Counted from the stretch's first letter, positions 16,508 to 25,213 are shown. The stretch: 64,000 nucleotides of DNA from DASUPK01 sp963821705 (GCA_963821705.1 CAWGEV010000006.1:248001-312000), one strand, 5' to 3'. A program made the numbers and translations. Notes: generated by a model from the letters alone, not told the origin.

Positions 16508-17528
16508 ATGTCGACGGTGGCGAAGTCGAACTACACGACGCTGGAGGTGGCCGGGCGGGAGGTCCGGCTGTCCAACCCGGGCAAGATCTTCTTCCCGAAG
16601 CCGAAGTTCACGAAGCTCGACCTGGCCGAGTACTACATCGCCGTCGAGGAGGCCGCGGTCAACCAGCTTCGCGAGCGGCCGGGGACGATGAAGCGCTTCG
16701 TCGACGGCGTGGGCGGCGAGTTCTTCTTCCAGAAGCGCGTGCCGAAGGGCGCGCCGGAGTGGCTCCAGACCGCGACCTTCACCTTCCCGAGCGGCCGGAC
16801 CGCCACCGAGCTGGTCGCCAACGACGCGGCCCATCTCGCTCTGGGCGGTCAACCTCGGGGTCGTCGACTTCAACCCCCATCCGGTCCGCCGGCGCGACCT
16901 GGACCACCCGGACGAGCTGCGGGTGGACCTCGACCCGCAACCCGGAGTCCGCTGGAACACGGTCCGCAAGGTGGCGATGTGCGTCAAGGAGGTGCTCGAG
17001 GAGCACGGCCTGGTCGGCTATCCGAAGACCTCGGGCTCTCGCGGCATCCACGTGAACGTGCGGGTGGAGCCCCGCTGGGACTACATCGAGGTGCGCCGCG
17101 CGGCACTCGCCCTGGCACGCGAGGTCGAGCGGCGGCTGCCGAGGAACGCCACCAGCAAGTGGTGGAAGGAGGAGCGCCACGGCGTCTTCGTCGACTACAA
17201 CCAGAACGCCCGCGACCGGACGATCGCGTCCGGGTACTCCGTCAGGCCGCTCCCGGACGCGCGGGTCTGCACGCCCGTCACCTGGGACGAGGTTCCAGAC
17301 GTCGAGCCTGCCGACCTGCGGCTCGACACCGTTCCGAAGCGGGTCGCGAAGCACGGCGATCCCGCGGCCGACATCGACCAGCGGGCAGGGTCCCTCGATC
17401 AGCTCCTCGACCTCGCCCGGCGCGACGAGGAGGGCGGCCTCGGCGATGCTCCCTGGCCTCCCCACTTCGCGAAGCAGCGCAGCGAGCCCAAGCGGGTTCA
17501 GCCGAGCCGGGCGAAGAAGGGGCCCTGA
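16508..17528 (+). pseudogene. LigD-type DNA polymerase (primase) domain, one frameshift
   Basis: This is a stand-alone LigD polymerase domain of the archaeo-eukaryotic primase type, used in non-homologous end joining to fill gaps, often with ribonucleotides. The frame from ATG 16508 covers LEVAGREVRLSNPGKIFFP through RTATELVANDAAHLA. One extra base at about 16841 then shifts the frame, and the rest continues as WAVNLGVVDFNPHPVRRRDLDHPDELRVDLDPQPG (metal-binding DLDP), KTSGSRGIHVNV and SVRPLPDARVCTPVTWDEV. Removing one base restores 339 residues with all motifs. A sequence error is as likely as true inactivation. Confidence 0.85.
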
Positions 17529-17532
17529 CCTA

Positions 17533-18273
17533 ATGCACGCGGCGCGAGGCGCCGATGAGTCGCGCATGGACGCGAACCAGTACGTGTTCGTCCACGGCAT
17601 GCGCAAGACCCGGTCCATCCTCGAGGACTGGGGAGAGCAGCCGTGGCCGGTGCTGCGCACCTGGTTCGTCGGGGCAGTGCTGATCGCCCTCGGCCTGCTC
17701 GCCGCGGTGACCCTCGCCGCATCGGTCATGCGGCCGGACTACGGCTTCCACTACGGCCCGACCGTGCCCGGAGGCCCGAGCCCGGAGCGCGTCCTTGGCG
17801 TGCTCGGCCGCAACTCTCTCGTCCTCGCGTTGCACGCATTCGCCTGCGTCGCCGGATTCATCGCCGGCGCGGCGCTGCCCCTCTCCGCCGAGCGCCGCAA
17901 GGGGCTCTCGCGGCTGGTCCACGAGAAAGCTCGTCCGATCGCCTTCGCATGGGTGATCGCGGTCACCTGCTTCTCGCTGCTCACCCAGACGCTCGGGCTC
18001 GGGCTGGTCGGCTCGACGATCGCCTGGGACGAGCACATCTCGGTGCCGGTCCTGATGCTCACGGCTCTCCCCCACGCGCTGGTCGAGCTGACCGCCGTCT
18101 TCCTGCCGCTCGCCGCCTGGACGATCGCGAGCCGCAAGGGCGAATGGGACCACCTGCTCGCCGCGACGATGGTCACCGTCGCAATCGCCATCCCGATGCT
18201 GATCGTCGCCGCGACCTGGGAGGTCTATGTCTGGCCGCACCTCGTCTACGCCGTCTCCCCATGGGGGAGCTAG
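17533..18273 (+). CDS. SpoIIM-like (DUF95) membrane protein
   Basis: This protein has 246 residues from ATG 17533; ATG 17566 (MDANQYVF) is an alternative. It has about five hydrophobic segments: WFVGAVLIALGLLAAVTLAA, NSLVLALHAFACVAGFIAGAAL, PIAFAWVIAVTCFSLLTQTLGLG, ALPHALVELTAVFLPLAAW and TVAIAIPMLIVAATWEVYVWP. The RNSLVLALHAFACVAGFI block followed by a PH-x-LVELTA segment is the pattern of the stage II sporulation protein M family, which is widespread outside spore formers. Function here is unknown. It sits between two end-joining genes. Confidence 0.7.
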   Translation: MHAARGADESRMDANQYVFVHGMRKTRSILEDWGEQPWPVLRTWFVGAVLIALGLLAAVTLAASVMRPDYGFHYGPTVPGGPSPERVLGVLGRNSLVLALHAFACVAGFIAGAALPLSAERRKGLSRLVHEKARPIAFAWVIAVTCFSLLTQTLGLGLVGSTIAWDEHISVPVLMLTALPHALVELTAVFLPLAAWTIASRKGEWDHLLAATMVTVAIAIPMLIVAATWEVYVWPHLVYAVSPWGS

Positions 18274-18278
18274 CGCGG

Positions 18279-19247
18279 CTAGACGAGCTGGTCGATCTTG
18301 CAGTCCTTCGGCGCCTTGTCGTCGCGCCAGCGGACGATCTTCGAGCCGTGCCTGATCCGCCCGCCGCTGGTGTGGTCGTAGGTGACCTCGACCACCAGCT
18401 CCGGGCGCAGCTCGAACCACTCGAGCTCGCGATTCGCGTCCCAGCGGCTCGGGTCCCCTGAGCCCTTCTGGCCCGTCTCGTACGGCTTCAGGGTCTCGAC
18501 CAGCTCCTTCTTCTCCCTCGCCTTGAGCCCGGAGGTGTGGCCGATCGGGCGAAGCTTCCCGCCATTGTAGAGACCCAGGATCAGCGAGCCGACCGTTCCC
18601 TCGTGCTTGCCGGGCCGCCAGCCCACGACGACGCAGTCGATCGTCCGCACCCTCTTCACCTTCACCATGCCCTTCCGCTGTCCGGGCTTGTAGACCGCGT
18701 CGAGCTGCTTGGCGATCACGCCCTCCCCGCTCCCGAGCAGGGGCTCCGCGCTCTTCACCGTCTTGACGAGGGGCGTGATCTCCACGGACCCCGAGGCCGT
18801 CTTCTTGCGTCCGGGGGCGTCCGCGATCAGCTTCTCCAGCGCCGCGCGACGCTCGGCGAAGGGCCTCCCAGTGAGCTTTCGCCGGTCCACCGCAAGCAGG
18901 TCGAAGGCGCGAAAGAGCGCGGGGGTCTCCTCGGAGAGCATCTTCACCCGCGACTCCGCCGGATGCAGGCGCATCTGGAGCCGGTTGAATTCCTCCCGGC
19001 CTTCGCTGTCCAGGATCACCAGCTCGCCGTCGAGGACGTAGCGGCCCCGCGGGAACTCGACCTCCGGAAAGTAGCGCCGAAGCGGCTTGCCGCCACGCGA
19101 CTGGAGATAGACGTCGTCGCCGTCGACGTAGGCGAGCGCGCGGAAGCCGTCGTACTTCGGCTCGTAGACCCAGTCCTCGCCCTCCGGGAGCACCTTGCGG
19201 GAGAGGGCGAGTTGAGGCTGGATCGGGGCCTTGAGTGGGAGGGCCAC
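18279..19247 (-). CDS. ATP-dependent DNA ligase, LigC-like
   Basis: This protein has 322 residues. The nucleotidyltransferase motif I is EPKYDGFRA with the adenylated Lys31. LDGELVI (motif III), FRAFDLLAVD, EGVIAKQLDAVYKPGQR (motif IV) and KGMVKVKRVRTIDCVVVGW (motif V) follow, then an OB-fold domain (VGSLILGLYNGGKLRPIGHTSGL, RPELVVEVTYDHTSGGRIRHGSKIVRWR). Size and lack of extra domains match mycobacterial LigC. It seals nicks with ATP and may serve end joining with the LigD-type polymerase gene on the other strand 0.75 kb away. Confidence 0.92.
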   Translation of the reverse strand: MALPLKAPIQPQLALSRKVLPEGEDWVYEPKYDGFRALAYVDGDDVYLQSRGGKPLRRYFPEVEFPRGRYVLDGELVILDSEGREEFNRLQMRLHPAESRVKMLSEETPALFRAFDLLAVDRRKLTGRPFAERRAALEKLIADAPGRKKTASGSVEITPLVKTVKSAEPLLGSGEGVIAKQLDAVYKPGQRKGMVKVKRVRTIDCVVVGWRPGKHEGTVGSLILGLYNGGKLRPIGHTSGLKAREKKELVETLKPYETGQKGSGDPSRWDANRELEWFELRPELVVEVTYDHTSGGRIRHGSKIVRWRDDKAPKDCKIDQLV

Positions 19248-19281
19248 GGGCCGATCCTAGTCGGGCCATAGAGTCGCCCTG

Positions 19282-20496
19282 ATGTCTCAGCCTCCTCCCC
19301 GCTCCGACGCCGTGGTGATCGGCGGCGGCATCCTCGGACTGGCGGTCGCAAGGGAGCTGCTCGCCCGCCGCCCCGGGTCGAGTCTCTGTGTCCTTGAGCG
19401 CGAGGACTCTCTCGGCGCCCACCAGACCTCCCACTCCAGCGGGGTCATCCACGCCGGCATCTACTACGCCCCGGGCTCCCTCAAGGCGAGGCTCTGCGTC
19501 GAGGGCGCGCGGCTGCTCTACGCCTACTGCGACGAGCGCGGGATCGAGGCTCGCCGCGACGGGAAGCTGATCGTCGCCGCGGATGAGGGCGAGCTGCCCA
19601 GGCTCGACGAGCTCGAGCGGCGCGGGATCGCCAACCAGGTCCCCGGCCTGAGGCGAATCGGGGCGGACGAGATCGCCTCCATCGAGCCGCACGCCCGGGG
19701 CGTGGCCGCTCTGCACTCACCCCAGACCGGCGTGGTCGACTTCGCCGAGGTCGCCCGCTCCTACGCGCGGGACGTCGAGGCGGCCGGCGGGGTGGTCATC
19801 ACCGGCTGCGGGGTGACCGGCCTGGAGCCCCGCGGCGGCGCCGTCGCCGTCCGCCACGAGCGGGGGAGCACCGATGCCGGCTTCGTCGTCAGCTGCGCCG
19901 GCGCGTGGTCGGACCGGCTGGCGGTCGCCGCGGGTGCTCCGAAGGAGCCACGGATCGTGCCGTTCCGGGGCGGCTACCTGCGCCTCCGCCCGGAGCGCCG
20001 CGAGCTGGTCCGAGCGAGCATTTACCCCACGCCTGACCCGGACCTGCCGTTCCTCGGCGGCCATCTGACCAAGACGATCGACGGCGAAGTGCTGCTCGGG
20101 CCCTCGGCGCTCATGGTCGGGGCGCGCGACGCCTACCGAATCGCGCGCCTGCGCCCACGCGATCTGGTCTCCAACCTGGCCTGGCCCGGCGCCTGGCGCC
20201 TCGCGGCGCGCTTCTGGCGCACTGGCCTCACCGAGATCCGCCATGCGGCGAGCCCGCGGGCCTTCGTCGAGGAGCTCCGGCGCTTCGTGCCGGAGCTGGG
20301 AGTCGAGGACGTCCTGCCGGGGCCGTCCGGGATCCGCGCCCAGGCCCTGGACCGCGACGGGGAGCTGGTCGACGACTTCGTGGTCCACCGGACCGAGCGC
20401 GCGCTGCACGTCCGCAACGCCCCCTCGCCCGCTGCGACCTCATCGTTGGCGCTGGCCGCGCTGATAGTCGACGAGGCGGAACGGGATCTGCGCTAG
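19282..20496 (+). CDS. lhgO: L-2-hydroxyglutarate oxidase-like FAD enzyme
   Basis: This 404-residue DAO-family flavoenzyme has its FAD dinucleotide site at AVVIGGGILGLAVARELL (residues 10-27), then VLEREDSLGAHQTSHSSGVIHAGIYYAPGSLKARLCVEGARLLY, which is highly typical of LhgO. LHSPQTGVVDFAEVARSYARDVEAAGG, IVPFRGGYLRLRPER and TIDGEVLLGPSALM follow. It oxidises L-2-hydroxyglutarate to 2-oxoglutarate and passes electrons to the quinone pool. The gene is divergent from the ligase gene, 34 bp apart. Confidence 0.92.
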   Translation: MSQPPPRSDAVVIGGGILGLAVARELLARRPGSSLCVLEREDSLGAHQTSHSSGVIHAGIYYAPGSLKARLCVEGARLLYAYCDERGIEARRDGKLIVAADEGELPRLDELERRGIANQVPGLRRIGADEIASIEPHARGVAALHSPQTGVVDFAEVARSYARDVEAAGGVVITGCGVTGLEPRGGAVAVRHERGSTDAGFVVSCAGAWSDRLAVAAGAPKEPRIVPFRGGYLRLRPERRELVRASIYPTPDPDLPFLGGHLTKTIDGEVLLGPSALMVGARDAYRIARLRPRDLVSNLAWPGAWRLAARFWRTGLTEIRHAASPRAFVEELRRFVPELGVEDVLPGPSGIRAQALDRDGELVDDFVVHRTERALHVRNAPSPAATSSLALAALIVDEAERDLR

Positions 20497-20603
20497 CAGC
20501 CGCCGACGAGCAGGAAGATCAGGACGATGAGGACGATCACCGCCGCGCCGGCGATCAGCCTCCGCCGCATGTAGAGGTCCGGGCCGCCGTAGTGGCGGCT
20601 CAT
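20493..20603 (-). CDS. 36-residue single-helix membrane peptide
   Basis: ATG 20603 to TAG 20493 encodes 36 residues: MSRHYGGPDLYMRRR, then a strongly hydrophobic stretch LIAGAAVIVLIVLIFLLV, ending GGC. It is a single-pass membrane peptide whose stop codon overlaps the convergent lhgO stop. The frame stays open upstream to about 20750 with coding-like composition (SAEERRAAAEARARAGEPP) but has no ATG, GTG or TTG there, so the true protein could be about 90 residues with a hidden start. No family recognised. Confidence 0.5.
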   Translation of the reverse strand: MSRHYGGPDLYMRRRLIAGAAVIVLIVLIFLLVGGC

Positions 20604-20786
20604 CGGACCCTCGGCGCCGCGCGGGCCCGTGCCGCCGGTCAGCTCCTCGTCGCCGGTGGCCGGGGGCTCCCCGGCACGCGCCCGGGCGCGCGCCTCAGCG
20701 GCGGCCCGGCGCTCCTCTGCGCTTCTCCCACTCGACTCGATGCGCCCAGCCTAATTCACCCGATGGGCGATATCGGTGATTCGTTT

Positions 20787-21605
20787 TCAGGGAATCGGGA
20801 TGCCGAGATCGTTCAGGCTGAGGAACAGATCCTGGATCGGCCGGTGGGGCCCGCGCGGCACGGGGATCTGCTGGGGCTGGCCGACATCGCTGAGGACGGC
20901 GTCCAGATCGAGATGGACCGAGCTGGCGCCGCCCAGCCGAGCCTGATCCGCGGCGTGGAAGGCCGCCAGTGCGTTCACCTCCAGCTCGTGCAGCACGCGG
21001 TCGGCGTAGCCCACGCACGCCCTGGCTCGCCCCGAGATCACGGGTGGCTCCGTCAACCCGAGCTCCGCGGTCAGCGGAGCGAGCTGGCGCGCGAGCTCCT
21101 GACCGCGGAGCTGAGCCGAGATGCGCTCGCAGTCGACGCCGCCCTCGTGTCCCTCGCCGTCGATTCGCGCCAGGCCGAACCAGGCCCGCGGCTGGAGCTC
21201 GATCCCGCCGATCCGCTCGTTCGCCCGCGCCACGGCCGCGGTCCCGACCTCGTAGTCGTTGCCGTAGATCGTGAGAAAGACGTTCGTGCCGGTGGACGTG
21301 ACATGGCCACCGACCGGGAACCCGAACGCGCTCGCCGACAGCCGCCAGTCGAAGCTCGGGATTCGCCGGCCCCCGCCGCTCACGTAGGGGCCATCGAGAC
21401 TGACGCGGATCGGGGCGGACAGGCTGGTCGCCCCATGCGCCTCCAACCGAATGTCGATCTCCGTCTGCGCGCTCGCGACCGGATGAGCGGCCGCCGCATC
21501 GAGCATCGCCTCCGGGTTCACCGGCCGGTGTGAGGAGCCGCCGCAACCCACAGTGTTGACAACCGCGACCAGGGAAACGGTCAGGATGTGCCGGCACCTG
21601 CGCAC
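20787..21605 (-). CDS. Probable lipoprotein of unknown function
   Basis: This protein has 272 residues. The signal peptide ends in a lipobox (VVNTVGCGGSS) with Cys21, so the product is predicted to be lipid-anchored to the outside of the membrane. The body is beta-rich (RVSLDGPYVSGGGRRIPSFDWRLSASAFGF, VTSTGTNVFLTIYGNDYEVG), recalling the LolA/LppX-LprG type of lipid-binding lipoprotein. The central GLTEPPVISGRARACVGYADRVLHELEVNALAAF also fits. Assignment to that fold is inference. It is 4 bp downstream of the secreted hydrolase gene and is probably cotranscribed. Confidence 0.7.
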   Translation of the reverse strand: MRRCRHILTVSLVAVVNTVGCGGSSHRPVNPEAMLDAAAAHPVASAQTEIDIRLEAHGATSLSAPIRVSLDGPYVSGGGRRIPSFDWRLSASAFGFPVGGHVTSTGTNVFLTIYGNDYEVGTAAVARANERIGGIELQPRAWFGLARIDGEGHEGGVDCERISAQLRGQELARQLAPLTAELGLTEPPVISGRARACVGYADRVLHELEVNALAAFHAADQARLGGASSVHLDLDAVLSDVGQPQQIPVPRGPHRPIQDLFLSLNDLGIPIP

Positions 21606-21609
21606 GGCG

Positions 21610-23016
21610 CTACCGGCGCTTTTTCTTCGACCCGAAGACCTTGTCGTCCAGGAAGGGGACGACGGTCTTCAGGAAGGCGTTGCCCTTCGGGGTGGCGGTC
21701 AGCGGGTCGAGATGACTGATCTGCAGGTTGCGGTTGACGAGCATCGACTCGCGGCGCGTCGTCCTCGAGGCCCGGATGAAGTTGCGGGCGCCGTCGAGGA
21801 CGTGCGCGCCCGCCAGATCGCTCGCGATCGCGTAGAGGGGCAGGTTCACCTTCCGCGTGTGGAAGAGCCGCAGGCCGAGGAAGTTGGCGACGTCGTTCTG
21901 CGTCATCTGATCGGCGCCGTTGGTGTCGATGGTGAGGCGCTTCGGGAAGTACCACTCGACGGCGTTGGTCGGCTCCTGGGCGAAGGTCTCCGCGAGCCGA
22001 CTGACCGGGGTGACGCCGCCGTCGATCCAGTCGCGCGGGTTCCCACTCGGCGCCAGCGACCCACCGTTGATGTGCAGGAGGCTCAGGGCGGGCGGCGAGG
22101 AATCCCGGTCGAATGCGTAGCCGACGAGCGCGCGGTTCGTGACCGGGAAGGGCGGGTTGAACTCGGCCGGGAGCAACGGGAAGGCCTGCAGCGTGGTGGC
22201 CGGAGCGGTCGGTGCCTTGAGCGCATAGAGCCCGCCGATCTCCGCGAACAGTCCGGCCGCCTCGGGGATGCCGACGCCGAGCAGATCGAGGAACGGGTCG
22301 CTGCTCTGCAGGTCCGAGATCGCCTGCCGGGCCTGGGCCAGGTCGTACGCGTCGAAGCTCCCCATCAGCCCACCATCGATCAGGACCAGGCCCTTCAGGT
22401 CCTTGTATCCCGGCCGCCCGTTGAAGTCCCACGCTGCATAGGCGACCGTCAGCGATGCCCCCAGGGAGTGACCGCCGAGGACGACCTGGCGGCGCCCGTG
22501 ATTCCGGGCCTTCAGGACGACAGCGCGGGCGTCGTTCAGCGCCACCGCCATTCCCCATTCCCGCGCGTAGGGATCCTCGTTGGCGCCGCGGAAGCGGAAG
22601 TGGTTCGCGGGGGAGCCGCCGTTGGCCAGCCAGCCCAGGTAGTAGTCGAAGGCCTGCTGCGGGGAGATCTGCCCGCGGAGGGCCTGCGCGAAGACGGAGG
22701 TGTCCTCGAGCGCCTGGGTGCGCCGGTCGATCGCCCAGACCTGCAGGTCCGGGACGCGCTTGACGAGGTAGCGCGCGTCGAGTGTGAAGTCCCCTGCGCC
22801 GCCCTGCGTTCCCGGCATCAGGACGAGCACGTGCTTGGCGGACTTCTTGCCGAACTGATTGACGGTGACGTGGTTGAACTGGGCCGGGCCGGGCTCGGGC
22901 GGGGTGGGCACCGTGATCACGCGGTCCCGGGCCGCCGCCGGCGAGGCGGCGAGAGCGAGCGCTGCGGCCGTCCCGGCCAAAGCGAGCCCCACGCGAATGC
23001 GATCCCTCGTCAACAC
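21610..23016 (-). CDS. Secreted alpha/beta hydrolase
   Basis: This protein has 468 residues and starts at GTG 23016. Signal peptide: VGLALAGTAAALALAASPAAA. The hydrolase core has LVLMPGTQGGAGDF (oxyanion region), VWAIDRRTQALED, then VVLGGHSLGASLTVAYAAWD with the nucleophile Ser in GHSLG. Further on are LVLIDGGLMGSFDAYD and, late, the SHLDPLTATPKGNAFLKTVVPFL segment with the probable catalytic His. The C-terminus is basic (KKKRR). Substrate unknown. It is divergent from a TetR gene 25 bp away and is the likely target of that regulator. Confidence 0.85.
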   Translation of the reverse strand: MLTRDRIRVGLALAGTAAALALAASPAAARDRVITVPTPPEPGPAQFNHVTVNQFGKKSAKHVLVLMPGTQGGAGDFTLDARYLVKRVPDLQVWAIDRRTQALEDTSVFAQALRGQISPQQAFDYYLGWLANGGSPANHFRFRGANEDPYAREWGMAVALNDARAVVLKARNHGRRQVVLGGHSLGASLTVAYAAWDFNGRPGYKDLKGLVLIDGGLMGSFDAYDLAQARQAISDLQSSDPFLDLLGVGIPEAAGLFAEIGGLYALKAPTAPATTLQAFPLLPAEFNPPFPVTNRALVGYAFDRDSSPPALSLLHINGGSLAPSGNPRDWIDGGVTPVSRLAETFAQEPTNAVEWYFPKRLTIDTNGADQMTQNDVANFLGLRLFHTRKVNLPLYAIASDLAGAHVLDGARNFIRASRTTRRESMLVNRNLQISHLDPLTATPKGNAFLKTVVPFLDDKVFGSKKKRR

Positions 23017-23028
23017 AGTGCCTGGCTA

Positions 23029-23045
23029 ACCTACAGGGTGTATGT
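23029..23045. promoter_or_regulatory. Palindrome between divergent hydrolase and TetR genes
   Basis: ACCTACA-GGG-TGTATGT is an imperfect inverted repeat (6 of 7 positions in the arms). It fills the gap between the hydrolase GTG (23016) and the TetR ATG (23042) and runs into the latter. Its position and size fit a TetR operator controlling both genes; binding is inferred. Confidence 0.45.
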
Positions 23046-23656
23046 CAAATGCATCGACCGCCACCGGGGCGCTGGGCCGGCGAGAGGCCGAGGCTCGAGC
23101 TACTCGCGATGCCCTGATCGAGGCCGCCCGGGCGCTGTTCACCGAGCGCGGCTACGGGGCGGTGGGAACGGAGGAGATCGTCGCGCGGGCGAAGGTCACC
23201 CGCGGTGCGCTCTATCACCACTTCGAGGACAAACGGGACCTCTTCCGCGCCGTCTTCGAGCGGGTCGAAGCCGATCTGATGAAGCGCATCGGCGCCACCA
23301 TGGAGAGCGCCGACGACCCGTGGGAGCTGATGGTCAGCGGCATGCGGGCCTTCCTCGACGCCTGCGAGGAGCCCGCGGTCAAACAGATCAGCCTCACAGA
23401 CGCGCCTGCCGTGCTCGGCTGGGAGGAATGGCGCGAAATCGACAACCGCCACGGTCTCGGCCTCACCCGCGCCGCCCTGCAGGGCGCCGTGGACGCCGGC
23501 GTCCTCCGGCCGATCGCGGTCGACCCGATGGCGCACCTCTTCGTCGCGGCCCTCTCGGAGGCGGCGTTCGTGATCGCCCACGCCGAGCAGCCGCGCAAGG
23601 CGCGGGCGCAGGTCGAGGAGGCGCTGGTCCAGCTGGTCAAGGGACTGCGCGCGTAG
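23042..23656 (+). CDS. TetR-family transcriptional regulator
   Basis: This protein has 204 residues. The N-terminal helix-turn-helix is at about 20-65: TRDALIEAARALFTERGYGAVGTEEIVARAKVTRGALYHHFEDKRDLFRAVFE, a canonical TetR domain. The ligand-binding part (DDPWELMVSGMRAFLDACEEPAVKQISLTDAPAVLGWEEWREIDNRHGLGL) matches a common TetR C-terminal type. It probably represses itself and the divergent secreted hydrolase operon through the 23029-23045 palindrome. Ligand unknown. Confidence 0.92.
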   Translation: MSNASTATGALGRREAEARATRDALIEAARALFTERGYGAVGTEEIVARAKVTRGALYHHFEDKRDLFRAVFERVEADLMKRIGATMESADDPWELMVSGMRAFLDACEEPAVKQISLTDAPAVLGWEEWREIDNRHGLGLTRAALQGAVDAGVLRPIAVDPMAHLFVAALSEAAFVIAHAEQPRKARAQVEEALVQLVKGLRA

Positions 23657-23716
23657 CCCGGCCCGGGGCACGCTGTTTGGCGTCGAGCTCGCACAGCCGG
23701 GCGAAGTCCCCCTCGG

Positions 23717-23968
23717 TCAGGCGTAGCCCGAGATGTCGGGACTTCGTTGGCCTGGCGCCCACGCGCTTTGGAGTCCGTGGGCCCAGTAGTCATCGTCCGA
23801 CTCGAAGTCGTCCCGACCCCTCGACGGATGGACCTGCAGCGGCTCCCCTGTGACCGGATCGGGGTACCGCCTTGCGTACTGATGCCCGGGCTTCCGGACG
23901 AAGGGGTGGTTCTGTGACTGGTCGCGGGCGCGATCATTTTGGTCGCCGCCGCGATCAGACTCATCCAC
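23717..23968 (-). CDS. Doubtful small protein in the 23657-24049 gap
   Basis: The 393-bp gap between the TetR and thiolase genes holds one believable frame, 83 residues. Its C-terminal half (KPGHQYARRYPDPVTGEPLQVHP, then DDFESDDDYWAHGLQ) looks like real protein. Its first 25 residues are low in complexity. In the neighbouring frame just upstream (about 23930-23990) a hydrophobic stretch VWMSLIAAATKMIAPATS could be its proper N-terminus if one base were gained or lost. No family recognised; it could be spurious. Confidence 0.35.
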   Translation of the reverse strand: MDESDRGGDQNDRARDQSQNHPFVRKPGHQYARRYPDPVTGEPLQVHPSRGRDDFESDDDYWAHGLQSAWAPGQRSPDISGYA

Positions 23969-24049
23969 ACCCTCAGCTCGAGCCTCGATTCACCCAATCA
24001 ACGTTGGCCCGCGGCACGCGTTGCGGGCGAAATGCGCCAGAAAGCCGAC

Positions 24050-25213
24050 CTAGTTCAGCCGCTCGACGATCATCGCCTCCCCCTGCCCGCCGGCGACGCA
24101 CATCGTCTCGAGGCCGACCTGGCGGTCGTCGGTCTCCATCACGTTGAGCAGGGTGCCCATGATCCGGGCGCCGGTCATCCCAAACGGGTGCCCCAGCGCG
24201 ATCGCCCCGCCGTGTGTGTTGAGCTTCTCCAGCGGGATGTCGCACTCGGCCATGATCGGGATCACCTGAGCCGCAAAGGCCTCGTTGAGCTCGACGGCGT
24301 CGACGTCGCTCATCTTCATGCCGGCGCGGTCCAGGACCTTCTTGATCGCGCCGATCGGGGCGACGCCCATGTACTCGGGCTCGTTGCCGTGCGTGGCGGC
24401 CGTGCCGATCTTCGCCCGCGGCTTCAGCCCCAGCTCCTTGGCGCGGTCCTCTGACATGACCAGCACCGCGGCGGCTCCGTCGTTGAGCGGGCACGAGTTG
24501 CCCGCGGTCACGCCTCCACCCCCCTCGAACGCCTCGGGAAGCTCGGCGAGCTTCTCGAGCGTGGAGCTCGCGCGGGGGCCGTCGTCCTTCGCGACCTCGT
24601 CGCCGTCGGGCAGCTCGACCGGCGTGATCTCGCGGTCGAAGAAGCCGTCCTCCTGCGACTTGACGGCGAGCTCCTGCGAGCGCTGGGCGTACTTGTCCAT
24701 GTCGGCGCGGCTGACCTCGTACTTCTTGGCCACGTTGACCGCCGTGATGCCCATCTCGATGTAGGCGTTGGGCTGCCCGTCCTTCCCCTGAAGCTTCTCG
24801 TTCTGGTCGGCGGCGCCTGCGGGCTCCGTGCGCTCGTTGTAGCGGCTCACCCACTCGACGCCCGCGGCGATGTAGGTGTCGCCCTGGCCGGCCCGGATGG
24901 CGTTCGCCGCATGCCTGATCGAGTCCAGGCTCGAGGCGCAGTAGCGCGACATGGTCACCCCGTTCACCGTCTCCGGCAGCTTCTCCGAGAGCAGGACCAT
25001 GATCCGCGCGATGTTGAACGCCTGTAGCCCCTGCGGCATGCCGCAACCGCAGAAGACGTCCTCGACGGTGGCCGGATCGACGTCCGGGTTCCGCTCGAGC
25101 AGCTGATCGATCACGTAGGCGCCCATCTCATCCGGGCGAAGCTGCGCCAGCGAGCCCTTGAAGGCTCTGCCGATGGGCGTGCGGATGGTGTCGACGATCA
25201 CTGCTTCGGACAT
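24050..25213 (-). CDS. Acetyl-CoA C-acyltransferase (thiolase)
   Basis: This protein has 387 residues. ATG 25213 is chosen because AGAAGGAG precedes it and MSEAVIVDTIRTPIG is the usual thiolase start. The nucleophile Cys92 lies in MSRYCASSLDSI (Ser replaces the more common Gly after CAS). GAAAVLVMSE, ELNEAFAAQ, the His of GGAIALGHPFGMTGAR and the second catalytic Cys in METMCVAGGQGEAMI-like ETMCVAGGQG are all present. It performs the thiolytic last step of beta-oxidation or the reverse condensation. It is a single gene; no partner hydratase/dehydrogenase is adjacent. Confidence 0.95.
   Translation of the reverse strand: MSEAVIVDTIRTPIGRAFKGSLAQLRPDEMGAYVIDQLLERNPDVDPATVEDVFCGCGMPQGLQAFNIARIMVLLSEKLPETVNGVTMSRYCASSLDSIRHAANAIRAGQGDTYIAAGVEWVSRYNERTEPAGAADQNEKLQGKDGQPNAYIEMGITAVNVAKKYEVSRADMDKYAQRSQELAVKSQEDGFFDREITPVELPDGDEVAKDDGPRASSTLEKLAELPEAFEGGGGVTAGNSCPLNDGAAAVLVMSEDRAKELGLKPRAKIGTAATHGNEPEYMGVAPIGAIKKVLDRAGMKMSDVDAVELNEAFAAQVIPIMAECDIPLEKLNTHGGAIALGHPFGMTGARIMGTLLNVMETDDRQVGLETMCVAGGQGEAMIVERLN

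Noticed and set aside
14828..17055. Very long open frames (over 700 codons) on both strands across 14.8-17.1 kb
   Set aside because: They run through the thioesterase, hydratase and LigD polymerase genes in other frames, are Arg/Asp/Gly-rich with no motif, and reflect the lack of stops in GC-rich antisense DNA.
21553..23853. 766-codon plus-strand frame opposite the lipoprotein and hydrolase genes
   Set aside because: Composition is typical of antisense shadow (Val/Asp/Arg-rich); the minus-strand genes have signal peptides and catalytic motifs.
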